From: a virus
Direction: 5' to 3' (one strand)
IMG/VR virus record: IMGVR_UViG_3300021956_000037
Span: 1-36,059 of that record
DNA: 36,059 bases
The first letter of the stretch is position 1, and every line of letters begins with the position of its first letter. Of this stretch, positions 29,308 through 36,059 are shown in pieces. The notes beneath the pieces are model-generated. The model searched no databases, had not been told where the DNA came from, and worked only from the letters and a program-made list of their open reading frames with translations. A program made the position numbers and the translations under genes.

Positions 29308-30949
29308 AACTGGAGAAGTTAAAGTATGGAAAAATCCAAATGGCCTAAACGACTATCTAAGCAAGGCTACACTCCTGATAGCTCACAATGGGATCGCCTT
29401 CGATTTCTTTCACTTGAACAGGTTATGGAAGACGAGGATCGGATTGAAGAGAACATACGACACATTAGTAGCAAGCAGGCTCTTAGAGCCAACGAGAGAG
29501 AGCGGACACAGCTTGGAAAGCTACGGAAAGCAGAGCGGTATTCCAAAGATTGACTATGCTGCTGTGTGGTCTTGGATGATGGACAGACGAGAGGAGTATC
29601 CCGGTGAATGTTTTGATAAACCCATTGACAGTCTTTTGGTACATTATTGCAAGAGAGATGTTGACGTTTTGGAAAAAACGTATGAGTTTCTGACACAAGA
29701 GCTAGAGAAGAAGGGATTCTCTCCAGAGTCCCTGGAGCTAGAGCATCAAGTAGCAGCAATCATTGCTCAACAAGAGCGTAACGGATTCAAACTGGACACA
29801 ATCCATGCAACCTGTTTACTTACTGACCTCAAGACAAAACTGGCTGGAATATATGAAAAGATGCAAGAGAGATGGCCTCCCAAAGTCACCACAGGACGAG
29901 TCCACAAACGTAACGGCAAGCCTCTTGACGACATTATCGAACCCTTCAACCCAGGATCACGAAAGCAGATCGGAGAAAAGCTCCAAGAGCTAGGATGGAA
30001 GCCCAAGAAGTTCACTGAGACAGGACAACCAATCGTTGATGAAGTTGTACTGATGGATGTGAATATACCTGAAGCTAAACTGATTGCAGAATACTTGTTG
30101 CTTCAGAAGCGAATTGCTCAGGTAGAATCGTGGTTAGAGGCTATGGGACCAGACGGACGAGTACACGGTAAGGTCATCACCAACGGGGCGGTGACAGGAC
30201 GCATGACTCACTCTAAGCCTAACATGGCTCAGATTCCTAATGCTGGTAGCTTGTATGGCCCTGAATGTAGACAATGTTGGACGGTAGAAAACGGTAATGT
30301 ATTGGTTGGCTGTGACGCTAGCGGTCTTGAGCTACGTATGCTTGCACATTACATGAAGGATGATAATTATGTAAAGACAGTTACCGAAGGTTCATCAAAG
30401 GATGGGACTGACATCCATACTATTAATCAGAAAGCAGCAGGACTTCAGACGAGGGATCAAGCAAAGACATTTATTTATAGCTGGATGTACGGCGCAGGTG
30501 ATTCAAAAATCGGTTCTCTTGTTGGAGGTAGTGCTAAAGACGGTGCATTATTGAAAGAGAAATTTCTTAAACAGACACCTGCGCTAGGACGATTGATGAA
30601 TACTGTATCAAAATATGCAGTTAAAGGTTATGTTCCAGGGCTTGATGGACGTAAGATTTGGGTACGGTCTGAACACGCAGCCCTTAACAGTCTCCTACAA
30701 GGAGCAGGGGCTATTGTGATGAAGAAAGCACTGGTGATTTTTAATGATAAAATCAAGCTCAACAAGTGGCCTGTGAAGCTAGTCGCCAATGTCCACGATG
30801 AGTTCCAATTCGAGGTTCCTGCTCAGTTGGCTGAGGTGACTGGAGAGGCTGCAAAGCAGTCCATCATTGAAGCTGGTGTCTTTTACAAACTACGTTGTCC
30901 TCTGGACGGAGAATACAAATATGGAGCCAACTGGCGAGAAACCCACTGA
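29234..30949 (+). CDS. Family A DNA polymerase with 3'-5' exonuclease (T7 gp5-like)
   Basis: This 571-residue replicase has a proofreading domain with Exo I DIET (D6, E8), Exo II HNGIAFD (D57) and Exo III YCKRDVDV (D142). The polymerase domain shows motif A CDASGLELRM (D361), motif B RDQAKTFIYSWMYGAG (R407, K411, Y415) and motif C NVHDEF (H521, D522). Y415 takes the place of T7 Tyr526, the residue that admits dideoxynucleotides. It is about 130 residues shorter than T7 gp5 (704) and I see no thioredoxin-binding insertion, so processivity must come otherwise. The ATG is the only start that keeps Exo I at the usual distance; its ribosome binding site is weak. Confidence 0.95.
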   Translation: MKVALDIETNLSHNTIHLCVTKHLETGEVKVWKNPNGLNDYLSKATLLIAHNGIAFDFFHLNRLWKTRIGLKRTYDTLVASRLLEPTRESGHSLESYGKQSGIPKIDYAAVWSWMMDRREEYPGECFDKPIDSLLVHYCKRDVDVLEKTYEFLTQELEKKGFSPESLELEHQVAAIIAQQERNGFKLDTIHATCLLTDLKTKLAGIYEKMQERWPPKVTTGRVHKRNGKPLDDIIEPFNPGSRKQIGEKLQELGWKPKKFTETGQPIVDEVVLMDVNIPEAKLIAEYLLLQKRIAQVESWLEAMGPDGRVHGKVITNGAVTGRMTHSKPNMAQIPNAGSLYGPECRQCWTVENGNVLVGCDASGLELRMLAHYMKDDNYVKTVTEGSSKDGTDIHTINQKAAGLQTRDQAKTFIYSWMYGAGDSKIGSLVGGSAKDGALLKEKFLKQTPALGRLMNTVSKYAVKGYVPGLDGRKIWVRSEHAALNSLLQGAGAIVMKKALVIFNDKIKLNKWPVKLVANVHDEFQFEVPAQLAEVTGEAAKQSIIEAGVFYKLRCPLDGEYKYGANWRETH

Positions 30950-31106
30950 GGATTTTGATGCTAGAATCATCATTGATGTCACCGAAGATAGCTTCAAAGT
31001 GTCTCATACTGCTAATCTTGATCTGGAGCAAATCTATCTTATTTTTGCAGCAGCATTGAATTACATGGAGTCTTTGGGGGAAGAACCTCCGAAGTTCCTG
31101 AATTGA
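30921..31106 (+). CDS. Small protein after the DNA polymerase
   Basis: ATG at 30921 (GGAG nine bases upstream) lies in the end of the polymerase gene; the frame is open to 30867 without a better start. The 61-residue product (EPTGEKPTEDFDARIIIDVT, EDSFKVSHTANLDLEQIYLI, FAAALNYMESLGEEPPKFLN) is acidic with one strand pair and one amphipathic helix. No family recognised. Its stop codon is part of the -35 element of the SSB promoter. Confidence 0.65.
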   Translation: MEPTGEKPTEDFDARIIIDVTEDSFKVSHTANLDLEQIYLIFAAALNYMESLGEEPPKFLN

Positions 31107-31131
31107 CAGCCTGGAAAGACAGGCATTTTAT
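31103..31131 (+). promoter_or_regulatory. Promoter with spacer palindrome upstream of the SSB gene
   Basis: TTGACA (31103-31108, its TGA being the stop of the upstream gene) is 17 bp from TTTTAT (31126-31131, 4/6). GCCTG (31109-31113) and CAGGC (31120-31124) form an inverted repeat within the spacer. Alternatively the same hairpin, followed by ATTTTATT, is a weak terminator of the upstream transcript. The arrangement resembles 24053-24080. Confidence 0.5.
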
Positions 31132-31153
31132 TAACTTTCAAAGGAATTGAAAA

Positions 31154-31588
31154 ATGAGTGATCTTAAACCCGTTAAAATCTCTGGAGAGCTATTCTGGTC
31201 TAAGTGGATGGCTGAATTCAATAAAGCTTTTAATGAGGACAATGACCGTTACGAGTGTACCATCGGTAATATCTCTGACGCTGACGTAGCCAAGCTTACG
31301 GGCCTGGGTATCCGAGTCAAGTACAAGGACTCCCAAGGTAACTACATTGTTGTCAAGAGCAAGTTTTTGTTTAAACCCACTGACGCTGATGGTAACTTTA
31401 TTGCTGTTGATGCTTTGGGCAATGGCTCCAAGTGCGAGGCACTGGTGACTGCATACAAGCACAAGATGAGTGCTAAGTTCGGTCTCTCACCGAGCATCGT
31501 GGGTAACTCTGAGAAGACTGCCCTGAAGGTTACTGAGGTGAAGACCTACGTACCTGATGCTAAGCAAGAAGATGACGATCTCATCTGA
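31154..31588 (+). CDS. Single-stranded DNA-binding protein (T7 gp2.5-type)
   Basis: This 144-residue protein would coat the lagging strand and recruit polymerase and helicase. The core reads as an OB fold (LFWSKWMAEFNKAFNEDNDR, YECTIGNISDADVAKLTGLG, NYIVVKSKFLFKPTDADGN). The C-terminus is the acidic tail typical of phage SSBs (DAKQEDDDLI), which binds partner enzymes. It follows a promoter of its own and has AAGGAA before the ATG, consistent with the high level needed. It is followed by the exonuclease with a 17-bp overlap. The family call is from context and the tail. Confidence 0.83.
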   Translation: MSDLKPVKISGELFWSKWMAEFNKAFNEDNDRYECTIGNISDADVAKLTGLGIRVKYKDSQGNYIVVKSKFLFKPTDADGNFIAVDALGNGSKCEALVTAYKHKMSAKFGLSPSIVGNSEKTALKVTEVKTYVPDAKQEDDDLI

Positions 31589-32369
31589 GCTTCCTAAGTT
31601 AGCTCTTATAGACGCAGACGTTATCGTTTATCGGGTAGCGTTTGCGTCTGAAGAAGAGACAGAGGAAATCTGTTTTGCAAGAGCTAAAGAACTCATCTTT
31701 GAAATAGTTTTTACGGAACTAAATTGCGATGACTATAAAGCCTATCTCACCGGCAAGGGGAATTTTCGACAAATGGTGGCGACCACAGCCCCATACAAGG
31801 GAAACCGAAAAGACTTCCAAAAGCCCAAACACTACGATGCCCTCAGAGCCTACCTCCAGCGACTCGGAGCAGAACTCGTCGAAGGACAAGAAGCCGATGA
31901 CGCAATCGCCATCGAAGCCACGAAAGAGCAGGACAAATGCTGGATAGTCTCGATTGATAAAGACTTCGATCAGGTCCAAGGCTGGCACTATAACTTCGTC
32001 AAGAAGGAAAAGTACTATGTCACGGAAGAGGAAGGAATCCGTAGTTTTTACACTCAGATTCTGACCGGAGATCGAACAGACAATATCCTCGGGATCAAGG
32101 GGATTGGGCCTGTAAAAGCGGCTAAAATACTGGAAAACTGCACGACCGAAAGGACTTTTTATGATGCTTGTGTTAAAGCGTATGATGGTAATATTGAGCG
32201 AGTTACCGAAAACGGTGTACTGTTATGGTTAAGACGACACCCAAACCAGCTGTGGCTTCCTCCTTTACCCTCGCAGGATTCGACTGGACAGTCAGGTACG
32301 TTGAGGGAATTACCGAGTACGGACTCTGCAATCCAGGAACCCAAGAAATCATCATCCGATCAGGAATGA
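31572..32369 (+). CDS. 5'-3' exonuclease (FEN/T7 gp6-like)
   Basis: From the ATG at 31572 (AAGAAG upstream; preferred over 31557, which has none) the product has 265 residues. FEN-type metal sites are visible: LALIDADVIVYR, TAPYKGNRKDFQKPKHYDAL, VEGQEADDAIAIEA, WIVSIDKDFDQV, and the helix-hairpin-helix-like part LTGDRTDNILGIKGIGPVKA. It would remove RNA primers and degrade host DNA. The last recognisable domain residues (LLWLRRHPNQLWLPP) end near 32261; the final 34 or so residues (rich in S, P, Q and E) are read from DNA that also encodes the start of the next gene in another frame. Confidence 0.9.
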   Translation: MTISSELPKLALIDADVIVYRVAFASEEETEEICFARAKELIFEIVFTELNCDDYKAYLTGKGNFRQMVATTAPYKGNRKDFQKPKHYDALRAYLQRLGAELVEGQEADDAIAIEATKEQDKCWIVSIDKDFDQVQGWHYNFVKKEKYYVTEEEGIRSFYTQILTGDRTDNILGIKGIGPVKAAKILENCTTERTFYDACVKAYDGNIERVTENGVLLWLRRHPNQLWLPPLPSQDSTGQSGTLRELPSTDSAIQEPKKSSSDQE

Positions 32370-32509
32370 ATGAGCAGATGACTCAGCAGACCTTTTGCCA
32401 CGAGCTGGTTCATGCAATCCTGTTCACGATGGGTAAGACTAACCATGATGAAGAATACACTGATGCTTTTGGATCGTTGTTGCATCAATACGAGAGGACT
32501 AAAGCTTGA
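32225..32509 (+). CDS. Mini zinc metallopeptidase-like protein (HExxH, ImmA/IrrE-like)
   Basis: This 94-residue protein carries FCHELVHAILFTMGK, a zinc-binding HELVH (59-63), followed by HDEEYTDAFGSLLHQYERT, where an acidic residue can give the third ligand. The first half is a beta part (FTLAGFDWTVRYVEGITEYG, TQEIIIRSG). The size is far below full ImmA/IrrE proteins, but such mini forms occur in many phage replication regions. A true protease target is unknown; ImmA-type enzymes cut repressors. The gene overlaps the exonuclease by 145 bases. The ATG at 32225 has only a weak ribosome binding site. Confidence 0.78.
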   Translation: MVKTTPKPAVASSFTLAGFDWTVRYVEGITEYGLCNPGTQEIIIRSGMNEQMTQQTFCHELVHAILFTMGKTNHDEEYTDAFGSLLHQYERTKA

Positions 32510-32862
32510 AAACCAGTAGCGCAAAGGCAAAGGGAAGGAACCTACAGAAGTGGGCAGCAGCAAGGCTCCTAGAACACGCTCCAGAGCTTGAAGGGGACGA
32601 TGTTAAGTCTACCTCAATGGGAGCCTCTGGAGAGGATGTTATGCTGTCTCCTGCGGCTCGTAAGATCTATCCCTGGCAGATTGAATGTAAGAGTTATGCT
32701 CGTATTGCCGTGTATGACTTCTATAACCAAGCCTGCTCACACGGGACGCATGAGCCTGTTGTCTTTATTAAACAGAACCAGTGTAAACCTCTTGTTATCG
32801 TTGATGCTGATTATTTTATAAGGAGTTTTAGAAATGGAATTCAAACTAGTCAAGGAAAATGA
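32506..32862 (+). CDS. PD-(D/E)XK nuclease, putative Holliday junction resolvase
   Basis: Read from TTG at 32506, which overlaps the previous stop (TTGA) and has GAGAGG upstream; no ATG is available. The 118-residue product has KAKGRNLQKWAAARLLEH, then SMGASGEDVMLSPAARKIYP and WQIECKSYAR. Asp44, Glu60 and Lys62 form the D-x15-E-x-K active site of this fold. VVFIKQNQCKPLVIVDADYF is the typical final strand pair. In T7-like replication sets an endonuclease at this place resolves branched DNA before packaging; that role is inferred. It overlaps the next gene by 29 bases. Confidence 0.8.
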   Translation: MKTSSAKAKGRNLQKWAAARLLEHAPELEGDDVKSTSMGASGEDVMLSPAARKIYPWQIECKSYARIAVYDFYNQACSHGTHEPVVFIKQNQCKPLVIVDADYFIRSFRNGIQTSQGK

Positions 32863-33103
32863 AGATGGATCAGCAGATTATACCCTGCACCTATCTTCAG
32901 AAGAAACATCAGACATTATTCGTACTGTAATTATGAAAGCACTGATTTTAGCAGCGCAAGAAGGATCAAACTATGACCCAGGTAAACTTGATATGGTTGA
33001 CTCCCCAAGCGGAGGAGAAGATAGCGTACATGGCTCGGGTGAGCAACCCAGCGAACCAGAACAACCCTCAGACGGCTTCAAAACTTCTCAAGTACTTGGT
33101 TAA
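32834..33103 (+). CDS. Small protein overlapping thyX
   Basis: ATG at 32834 with AAGGAG upstream starts an 89-residue product. The first half is an ordinary folded-looking domain (EFKLVKENEDGSADYTLHLS, SEETSDIIRTVIMKALILAA). The second half (about 45-89: GGEDSVHGSGEQPSEPEQPS and more) is low-complexity and is read from the same DNA as the start of thyX in a different frame (131-bp overlap). I recall similar small phage proteins for the first half only; no function known. Confidence 0.68.
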   Translation: MEFKLVKENEDGSADYTLHLSSEETSDIIRTVIMKALILAAQEGSNYDPGKLDMVDSPSGGEDSVHGSGEQPSEPEQPSDGFKTSQVLG

Positions 33104-33623
33104 GAACAAGCACTGGAGTCCGTTCGAGATGGTCAATGTCTGCATGGAGATTGAAACCACCAGGGACATTGCTCGTCAGATACTGAGACATCGGAGCTTT
33201 AGCTTTCAGGAGTTCAGCCAGCGTTATGCTACGGCAGAGGCTTTTGAGACTCGTGAGTGCCGTAAGCAGGACATGGTTAATCGCCAGAATAGCCTAGCCC
33301 TAGACATCTATGGCAACGAGAATGATCGTTATCTAGCCACTTGGTGGGATGGAGTGCAGCAACGACTGACCAAGGAAGCTGAGTTTCTGTACGAGGCTGC
33401 TCTCAATAAAGGTATCGCTAAAGAGGTAGCACGAGCACTTCTGCCAGAAGGTCTCACAGGTTCTAAACTGTACATGAATGGAACCCTGCGTAGCTGGATT
33501 CATTACATTGAGATTCGTTGCGATAAAGCAACACAGAAGGAGCATCGTGAGGTAGCGGAACAATGTCGAGATATAATCTTTGAACATTTTCCTTCGCTAG
33601 AGGAGGTACTTAATGGAGCTTGA
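32973..33623 (+). CDS. thyX: Flavin-dependent thymidylate synthase ThyX
   Basis: This 216-residue enzyme methylates dUMP to dTMP using methylenetetrahydrofolate and FAD/NADPH. The ThyX motif RHR-x7-S is present (R72, H73, R74 and S82 in RHRSFSFQEFSQRYA), as are ARALLPEGLTGSKLYMNGTL and RSWIHYIEIRCDKATQKEHR, the nucleotide-binding C-terminal part. Length is normal for the family. Together with class II ribonucleotide reductase and the DUF3310 protein nearby it supplies dNTPs. AAGGA lies nine bases before the ATG. It overlaps its neighbours on both sides. Confidence 0.95.
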   Translation: MTQVNLIWLTPQAEEKIAYMARVSNPANQNNPQTASKLLKYLVKNKHWSPFEMVNVCMEIETTRDIARQILRHRSFSFQEFSQRYATAEAFETRECRKQDMVNRQNSLALDIYGNENDRYLATWWDGVQQRLTKEAEFLYEAALNKGIAKEVARALLPEGLTGSKLYMNGTLRSWIHYIEIRCDKATQKEHREVAEQCRDIIFEHFPSLEEVLNGA

Positions 33624-34002
33624 AGACTATTTTCATCAAATTCAACAGGAGAAACCTATGAACCAAAAAGACACCACTGTAAGTATCAGCATAGACCAAG
33701 ATAACTCTGATCTGTCTGATTTCCCTGACCAATACATCCAGCAACGTATGAGCTATTCTTGTACTACATGGATGCAGATGCTAGAAGATCTCATCAAGGT
33801 GCTAGAACTGCATTATGGCTACTCGATCAGAGAAAACGTATTCTATGCGGTTAACTTCCCGATGTTTGACCATGATGTTTCACCAGCTCCTGGGCGTGAA
33901 CTAAAGAAAAACGATTTTCTAAAACTTCTGGCTGAGCACCCAGAGCTTAACAATGGCGGTGAGCATCAACCTCAAGAAATATTTTCCCATTACGAAGAAT
34001 GA
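33613..34002 (+). CDS. Hypothetical protein with two plausible starts
   Basis: ATG at 33613 is preceded by AGGAGG and overlaps the thyX stop by 11 bases; ATG at 33658 is also preceded by a good AGGAG. Full length is 129 residues. Polar start, then a helical block (RMSYSCTTWMQMLEDLIKVL), and a C-terminal part (VSPAPGRELKKNDFLKLLAE). No family recognised. The stop overlaps the next gene as ATGA. Confidence 0.7.
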   Translation: MELEDYFHQIQQEKPMNQKDTTVSISIDQDNSDLSDFPDQYIQQRMSYSCTTWMQMLEDLIKVLELHYGYSIRENVFYAVNFPMFDHDVSPAPGRELKKNDFLKLLAEHPELNNGGEHQPQEIFSHYEE

Positions 34003-34799
34003 GAATCCTTGTTATACCGGATTGTCAAGTCAAGCAAGGTGTTCCTCTGGAGCATCTTACTTGGGCTGGTCAGGCTATTACGGATTACCGGCCTGACGTT
34101 GTTGTTAACCTCGGGGACTTTGCTGATATGCCTAGTCTGTCTTCCCACGATATTAAAGGCTCCAAGTATTTTGAAGGGCTTAGGTACAAGTCTGATATCG
34201 ACATTGCGAAGCAGGCTATGAAAATGTTACTAGATCCTCTTAAGTACCTACAAAATCGTCAAAAAAAGAACAAAGAGAAGGTCTACAAGCCTCGAATGGT
34301 TCTGACTCTGGGCAACCATGAGAATCGTATTGATAGGGCTGTTAACAACAATCCCACCCTTGAAGGGTTGATCTCAACAAAGGACTTAGGCTATGAATCT
34401 GACTGGGAAGTACATGGGTTCTTACATCCTGTTTTCATTAATGGTGTTGGTTTTAACCATTACTGGCCTGTCGGTGCTATGGGCAGACCTGCATCGTCTC
34501 CTGCTGCTATTATCAGTAAGCTACATATGTCGTGTGTTGCTGGACACCAACAAGGAAAGCAAGTCGCCTATGGTAAACGAGCTGATGGGCGACCTATCAC
34601 AGCTATTGTGGTTGGTAGTTATTATCTGCACGATGAGAGTTATATGGATCAGCTTAGTAACCGTCATTGGCGGGGCCTTCTCGTGATGAACGAGGTTCAA
34701 GATGGACACTTTGATGAAATGTTTCTAAGCATTGAATACTTGGAGAAGAAATATGGACAGTTGGACACCAATACACTCCACAACAGTTCAGGAGATTGA
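33999..34799 (+). CDS. Calcineurin-like metallophosphoesterase
   Basis: This 266-residue enzyme has the metal-site motifs in order: IPDCQ (D8, the DxH motif with Gln in place of His, usual in this phage branch), NLGDFADM (D40), LTLGNHENR (N106, H107, E108), and later VAGHQQGKQVAYG with a metal-ligand His. The fold hydrolyses phosphomono- or diesters; phage members have been suggested to act on nucleotides, RNA ends or DNA, and the substrate here cannot be told. It lies in the nucleotide-metabolism cluster between thyX and nrdJ. The ATG overlaps the previous stop and the 3' end overlaps the DUF3310 gene. Confidence 0.88.
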   Translation: MRILVIPDCQVKQGVPLEHLTWAGQAITDYRPDVVVNLGDFADMPSLSSHDIKGSKYFEGLRYKSDIDIAKQAMKMLLDPLKYLQNRQKKNKEKVYKPRMVLTLGNHENRIDRAVNNNPTLEGLISTKDLGYESDWEVHGFLHPVFINGVGFNHYWPVGAMGRPASSPAAIISKLHMSCVAGHQQGKQVAYGKRADGRPITAIVVGSYYLHDESYMDQLSNRHWRGLLVMNEVQDGHFDEMFLSIEYLEKKYGQLDTNTLHNSSGD

Positions 34800-35082
34800 G
34801 GACTATATGCGATCACTTGGTTTACCGGAAAAGAAAGAACAGTACGATACTGTTGAAAAACCCAGGCACTATATGCTTTTTGAGGAAAAAGGCATTGAAG
34901 TGCGGGATGTCATTGAAAAACTGACTCAAAAGTTTGAACTGTCATCTATGGGACACTCTTATATGTTTGCAGCCGATTATGTTCAAATGATGCAGTATTT
35001 GATGCGTTTTATGGACAAAAACGGTAAAGAAGACCTAAAGAAAGCCCGCTGGTATCTTGACAAAATGATCGAAGCCTATTAA
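34753..35082 (+). CDS. DUF3310 protein (T7 gp1.7 nucleotide-kinase family)
   Basis: ATG at 34753 has GGAGAAG upstream and lies in the end of the phosphoesterase gene (47-bp overlap); ATG at 34807 after that stop is an alternative with GAGG. The 109-residue product has YDTVEKPRHYMLFEEKGIEV and GKEDLKKARWYLDKMIEAY, the two conserved ends of DUF3310. In T7 the related gp1.7 phosphorylates dTMP and dGMP. That fits its neighbours ThyX and ribonucleotide reductase. Between the motifs is AADYVQMMQYLMRFMDKNG, a variant of the family's KYLWR block. Confidence 0.83.
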   Translation: MDSWTPIHSTTVQEIEDYMRSLGLPEKKEQYDTVEKPRHYMLFEEKGIEVRDVIEKLTQKFELSSMGHSYMFAADYVQMMQYLMRFMDKNGKEDLKKARWYLDKMIEAY

Positions 35083-35117
35083 AATACCTGTCCCCTAAAA
35101 ATAACATAAGGAATAAA

Positions 35118-36059
35118 ATGACACAGATGAATAGTTACCAAGAATATATCTCGAAGAGCCGCTATTCACGGTTCCTAGACGATAAAGGACGACGAGAGCA
35201 CTGGCCTGAAACAGTTGAACGGTATTTCAACTTTATGGAAAAACATCTTGAGGATAAGCATCAATATAAGATGAATCCAGCACTTCGACACGAGCTTCAA
35301 ACTGCAGTTGAAAACCTAGAAGTCCTCCCTTCTATGCGGTCAATTATGACTGCTGGCGAGGCTCTGGAGCGCCAGAACATTGCTGGTTATAACTGCTCGT
35401 ATCTGCCCATTGATGATCCCAAAGCCTTTGACGAGGCTATGTACATCCTCTTGTGTGGCACAGGTGTGGGCTTTAGCGTGGAGCAGAAATATGTTAACAA
35501 ACTACCAGAGATTCCTGAAAAGCTGTACGACAGCAATACTACTATTGTTGTTAAAGACTCCAAGGAAGGATGGGCAAAGGCTCTCCGTCAGATCATTGCT
35601 CTCCTCTACGCCGGTGAGATCCCGAAGTGGGATGTTTCCGCAGTTCGTCCTGCCGGTACACGCCTTAAAACCTTCGGTGGACGGGCAAGTGGACCCGAGC
35701 CTTTGGTGGAGTTGTTTAAATATGTTATCTCCAAGTTCAAAGGAGCTGTGGGGCGTAAGTTACACACCATCGAGTGTCATGATATTCTCTGTAAGATCGG
35801 GGAAGTTGTCGTCGTGGGCGGAGTGCGCCGTAGTGCTATGATCTCCCTGTCTGACCTCGGCGATGACCGTATGGCTCACGCTAAGGCAGGCAACTGGTGG
35901 GACGGTAACGGGCAACGAGCCTTAGCTAACAACAGTGCTGTCTACGAGGTAAAGCCTGACGTTGGTCAGTTCATGCGTGAATGGTCTAACATCTATGAAT
36001 CTCACTCCGGTGAGCGAGGAATCTTCAATCGTTATGCTTCAGAGCTTCAAGCAGAAAAG
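35118..36059 (+). CDS. nrdJ: Adenosylcobalamin-dependent ribonucleotide reductase, 5' part (continues at base 1)
   Basis: The N-terminal 268 unique codons (35118-35921) join in frame to base 1; 35922-36059 repeat the start of the window. AAGGAATAAA precedes the ATG. The product begins TQMNSYQEYISKSRYSRFLD and contains the first redox cysteine (Cys92 in GYNCSYLPID, the counterpart of C119 in the Lactobacillus enzyme) and the barrel segments LCGTGVGFSVEQ, VSAVRPAGTRLKTFGGRASG and VVVVGGVRRSAMISLSDLG. The distance from Cys92 to the active-site Cys329 is 237 residues, compared with 289 in the Lactobacillus enzyme, so part of the shortening is in this interval, where that enzyme carries its allosteric insertion. 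Nothing suggests an intein or intron. Confidence 0.93.
   Translation, partial: MTQMNSYQEYISKSRYSRFLDDKGRREHWPETVERYFNFMEKHLEDKHQYKMNPALRHELQTAVENLEVLPSMRSIMTAGEALERQNIAGYNCSYLPIDDPKAFDEAMYILLCGTGVGFSVEQKYVNKLPEIPEKLYDSNTTIVVKDSKEGWAKALRQIIALLYAGEIPKWDVSAVRPAGTRLKTFGGRASGPEPLVELFKYVISKFKGAVGRKLHTIECHDILCKIGEVVVVGGVRRSAMISLSDLGDDRMAHAKAGNWWDGNGQRALANNSAVYEVKPDVGQFMREWSNIYESHSGERGIFNRYASELQAEK
35922..36059. repeat. Terminal redundancy, second copy
   Basis: Identical to bases 1-138 except T at 36038 for G at 117. See the first copy. The joined sequence is a circle of 35,921 bp. Confidence 0.9.

Noticed and set aside
34393-34686. Hydrophobic 97-codon frame within the phosphoesterase gene
   Set aside because: Out of frame with a clear enzyme gene and without a good ribosome binding site; it shows that such frames can arise from composition, which also tempers the helicase-embedded case.
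1-36059. tRNA genes, CRISPR arrays, integrase or attachment sites
   Set aside because: Looked for tRNA arms, regularly spaced repeats with unique spacers, and recombinase motifs; none was found by eye. A tRNA scan would be the decisive check.

Overview
The window is a complete, circularly closed genome of a lytic tailed bacteriophage of podovirus type. The first 138 bases are repeated at the end (35922-36059) with one mismatch, and one ribonucleotide reductase gene runs unbroken through that junction, so the unique length is 35,921 bp. The short-tail assignment rests on large and small terminase, a 666-residue portal, a scaffold, a small HK97-fold-type coat protein, a tail adaptor and nozzle, three large ejection-type internal virion proteins and several fibres, with no tape measure, tail tube or sheath. 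I see no integrase, CI-like repressor, tRNA, CRISPR array or RNA polymerase gene. Strong Shine-Dalgarno sites, TTGACA-type promoters, DnaA boxes and a Fur-like box point to a Gram-negative, probably proteobacterial, host. The fibre and small-protein families resemble those of aquatic phages; this is inference.

The layout is two divergent transcription units that leave a roughly 1 kb control region (22860-23853) and converge on a bidirectional terminator (1260-1277). The leftward unit (22859 down to 1281, minus strand) is the late region. In order of transcription it holds: TerS, TerL, a small conserved protein, portal, two small proteins, scaffold, coat, a 508-residue protein, an Ala/Ser-repeat fibre, an S74-chaperone fibre, an HNH homing endonuclease, a set of small genes (one XhlA-like membrane protein, one cysteine-rich protein), a beta-structured virion protein, adaptor, nozzle, a stand-alone fibre anchor, three internal virion proteins, a membrane protein, a three-helix holin and a GH24 lysozyme. 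An internal promoter overlaps the end of the portal gene, and tandem hairpins follow the coat gene, so coat and scaffold can be made at higher dose.

The rightward unit starts with about a dozen small early genes of unknown role (23854-27101), several of them under 50 residues. It continues with T7-type replication genes: primase-helicase, family A DNA polymerase, ssDNA-binding protein, 5'-3' exonuclease and a PD-(D/E)XK nuclease. It ends with nucleotide-metabolism genes: ThyX, a DUF3310 protein and a B12-dependent (class II) ribonucleotide reductase, with a calcineurin-type phosphoesterase and a mini zinc-peptidase among them. Genes are packed with 1-145 bp overlaps.

The control region is the most unusual part. 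It combines AT-rich iterons next to the late promoter, a long inverted repeat enclosing twin 15-mers, a Fur-like operator, repeated CTATA-NN-GTAC motifs and a three-DnaA-box cluster around a perfect 14-bp palindrome. I read it as the combined replication origin and early/late switch. Other points worth checking are an HNH gene that appears to have captured the native 3' end of the fibre gene, promoters carrying an inverted repeat between -35 and -10, and a holin-like ORF with a strong ribosome binding site embedded in the helicase gene.
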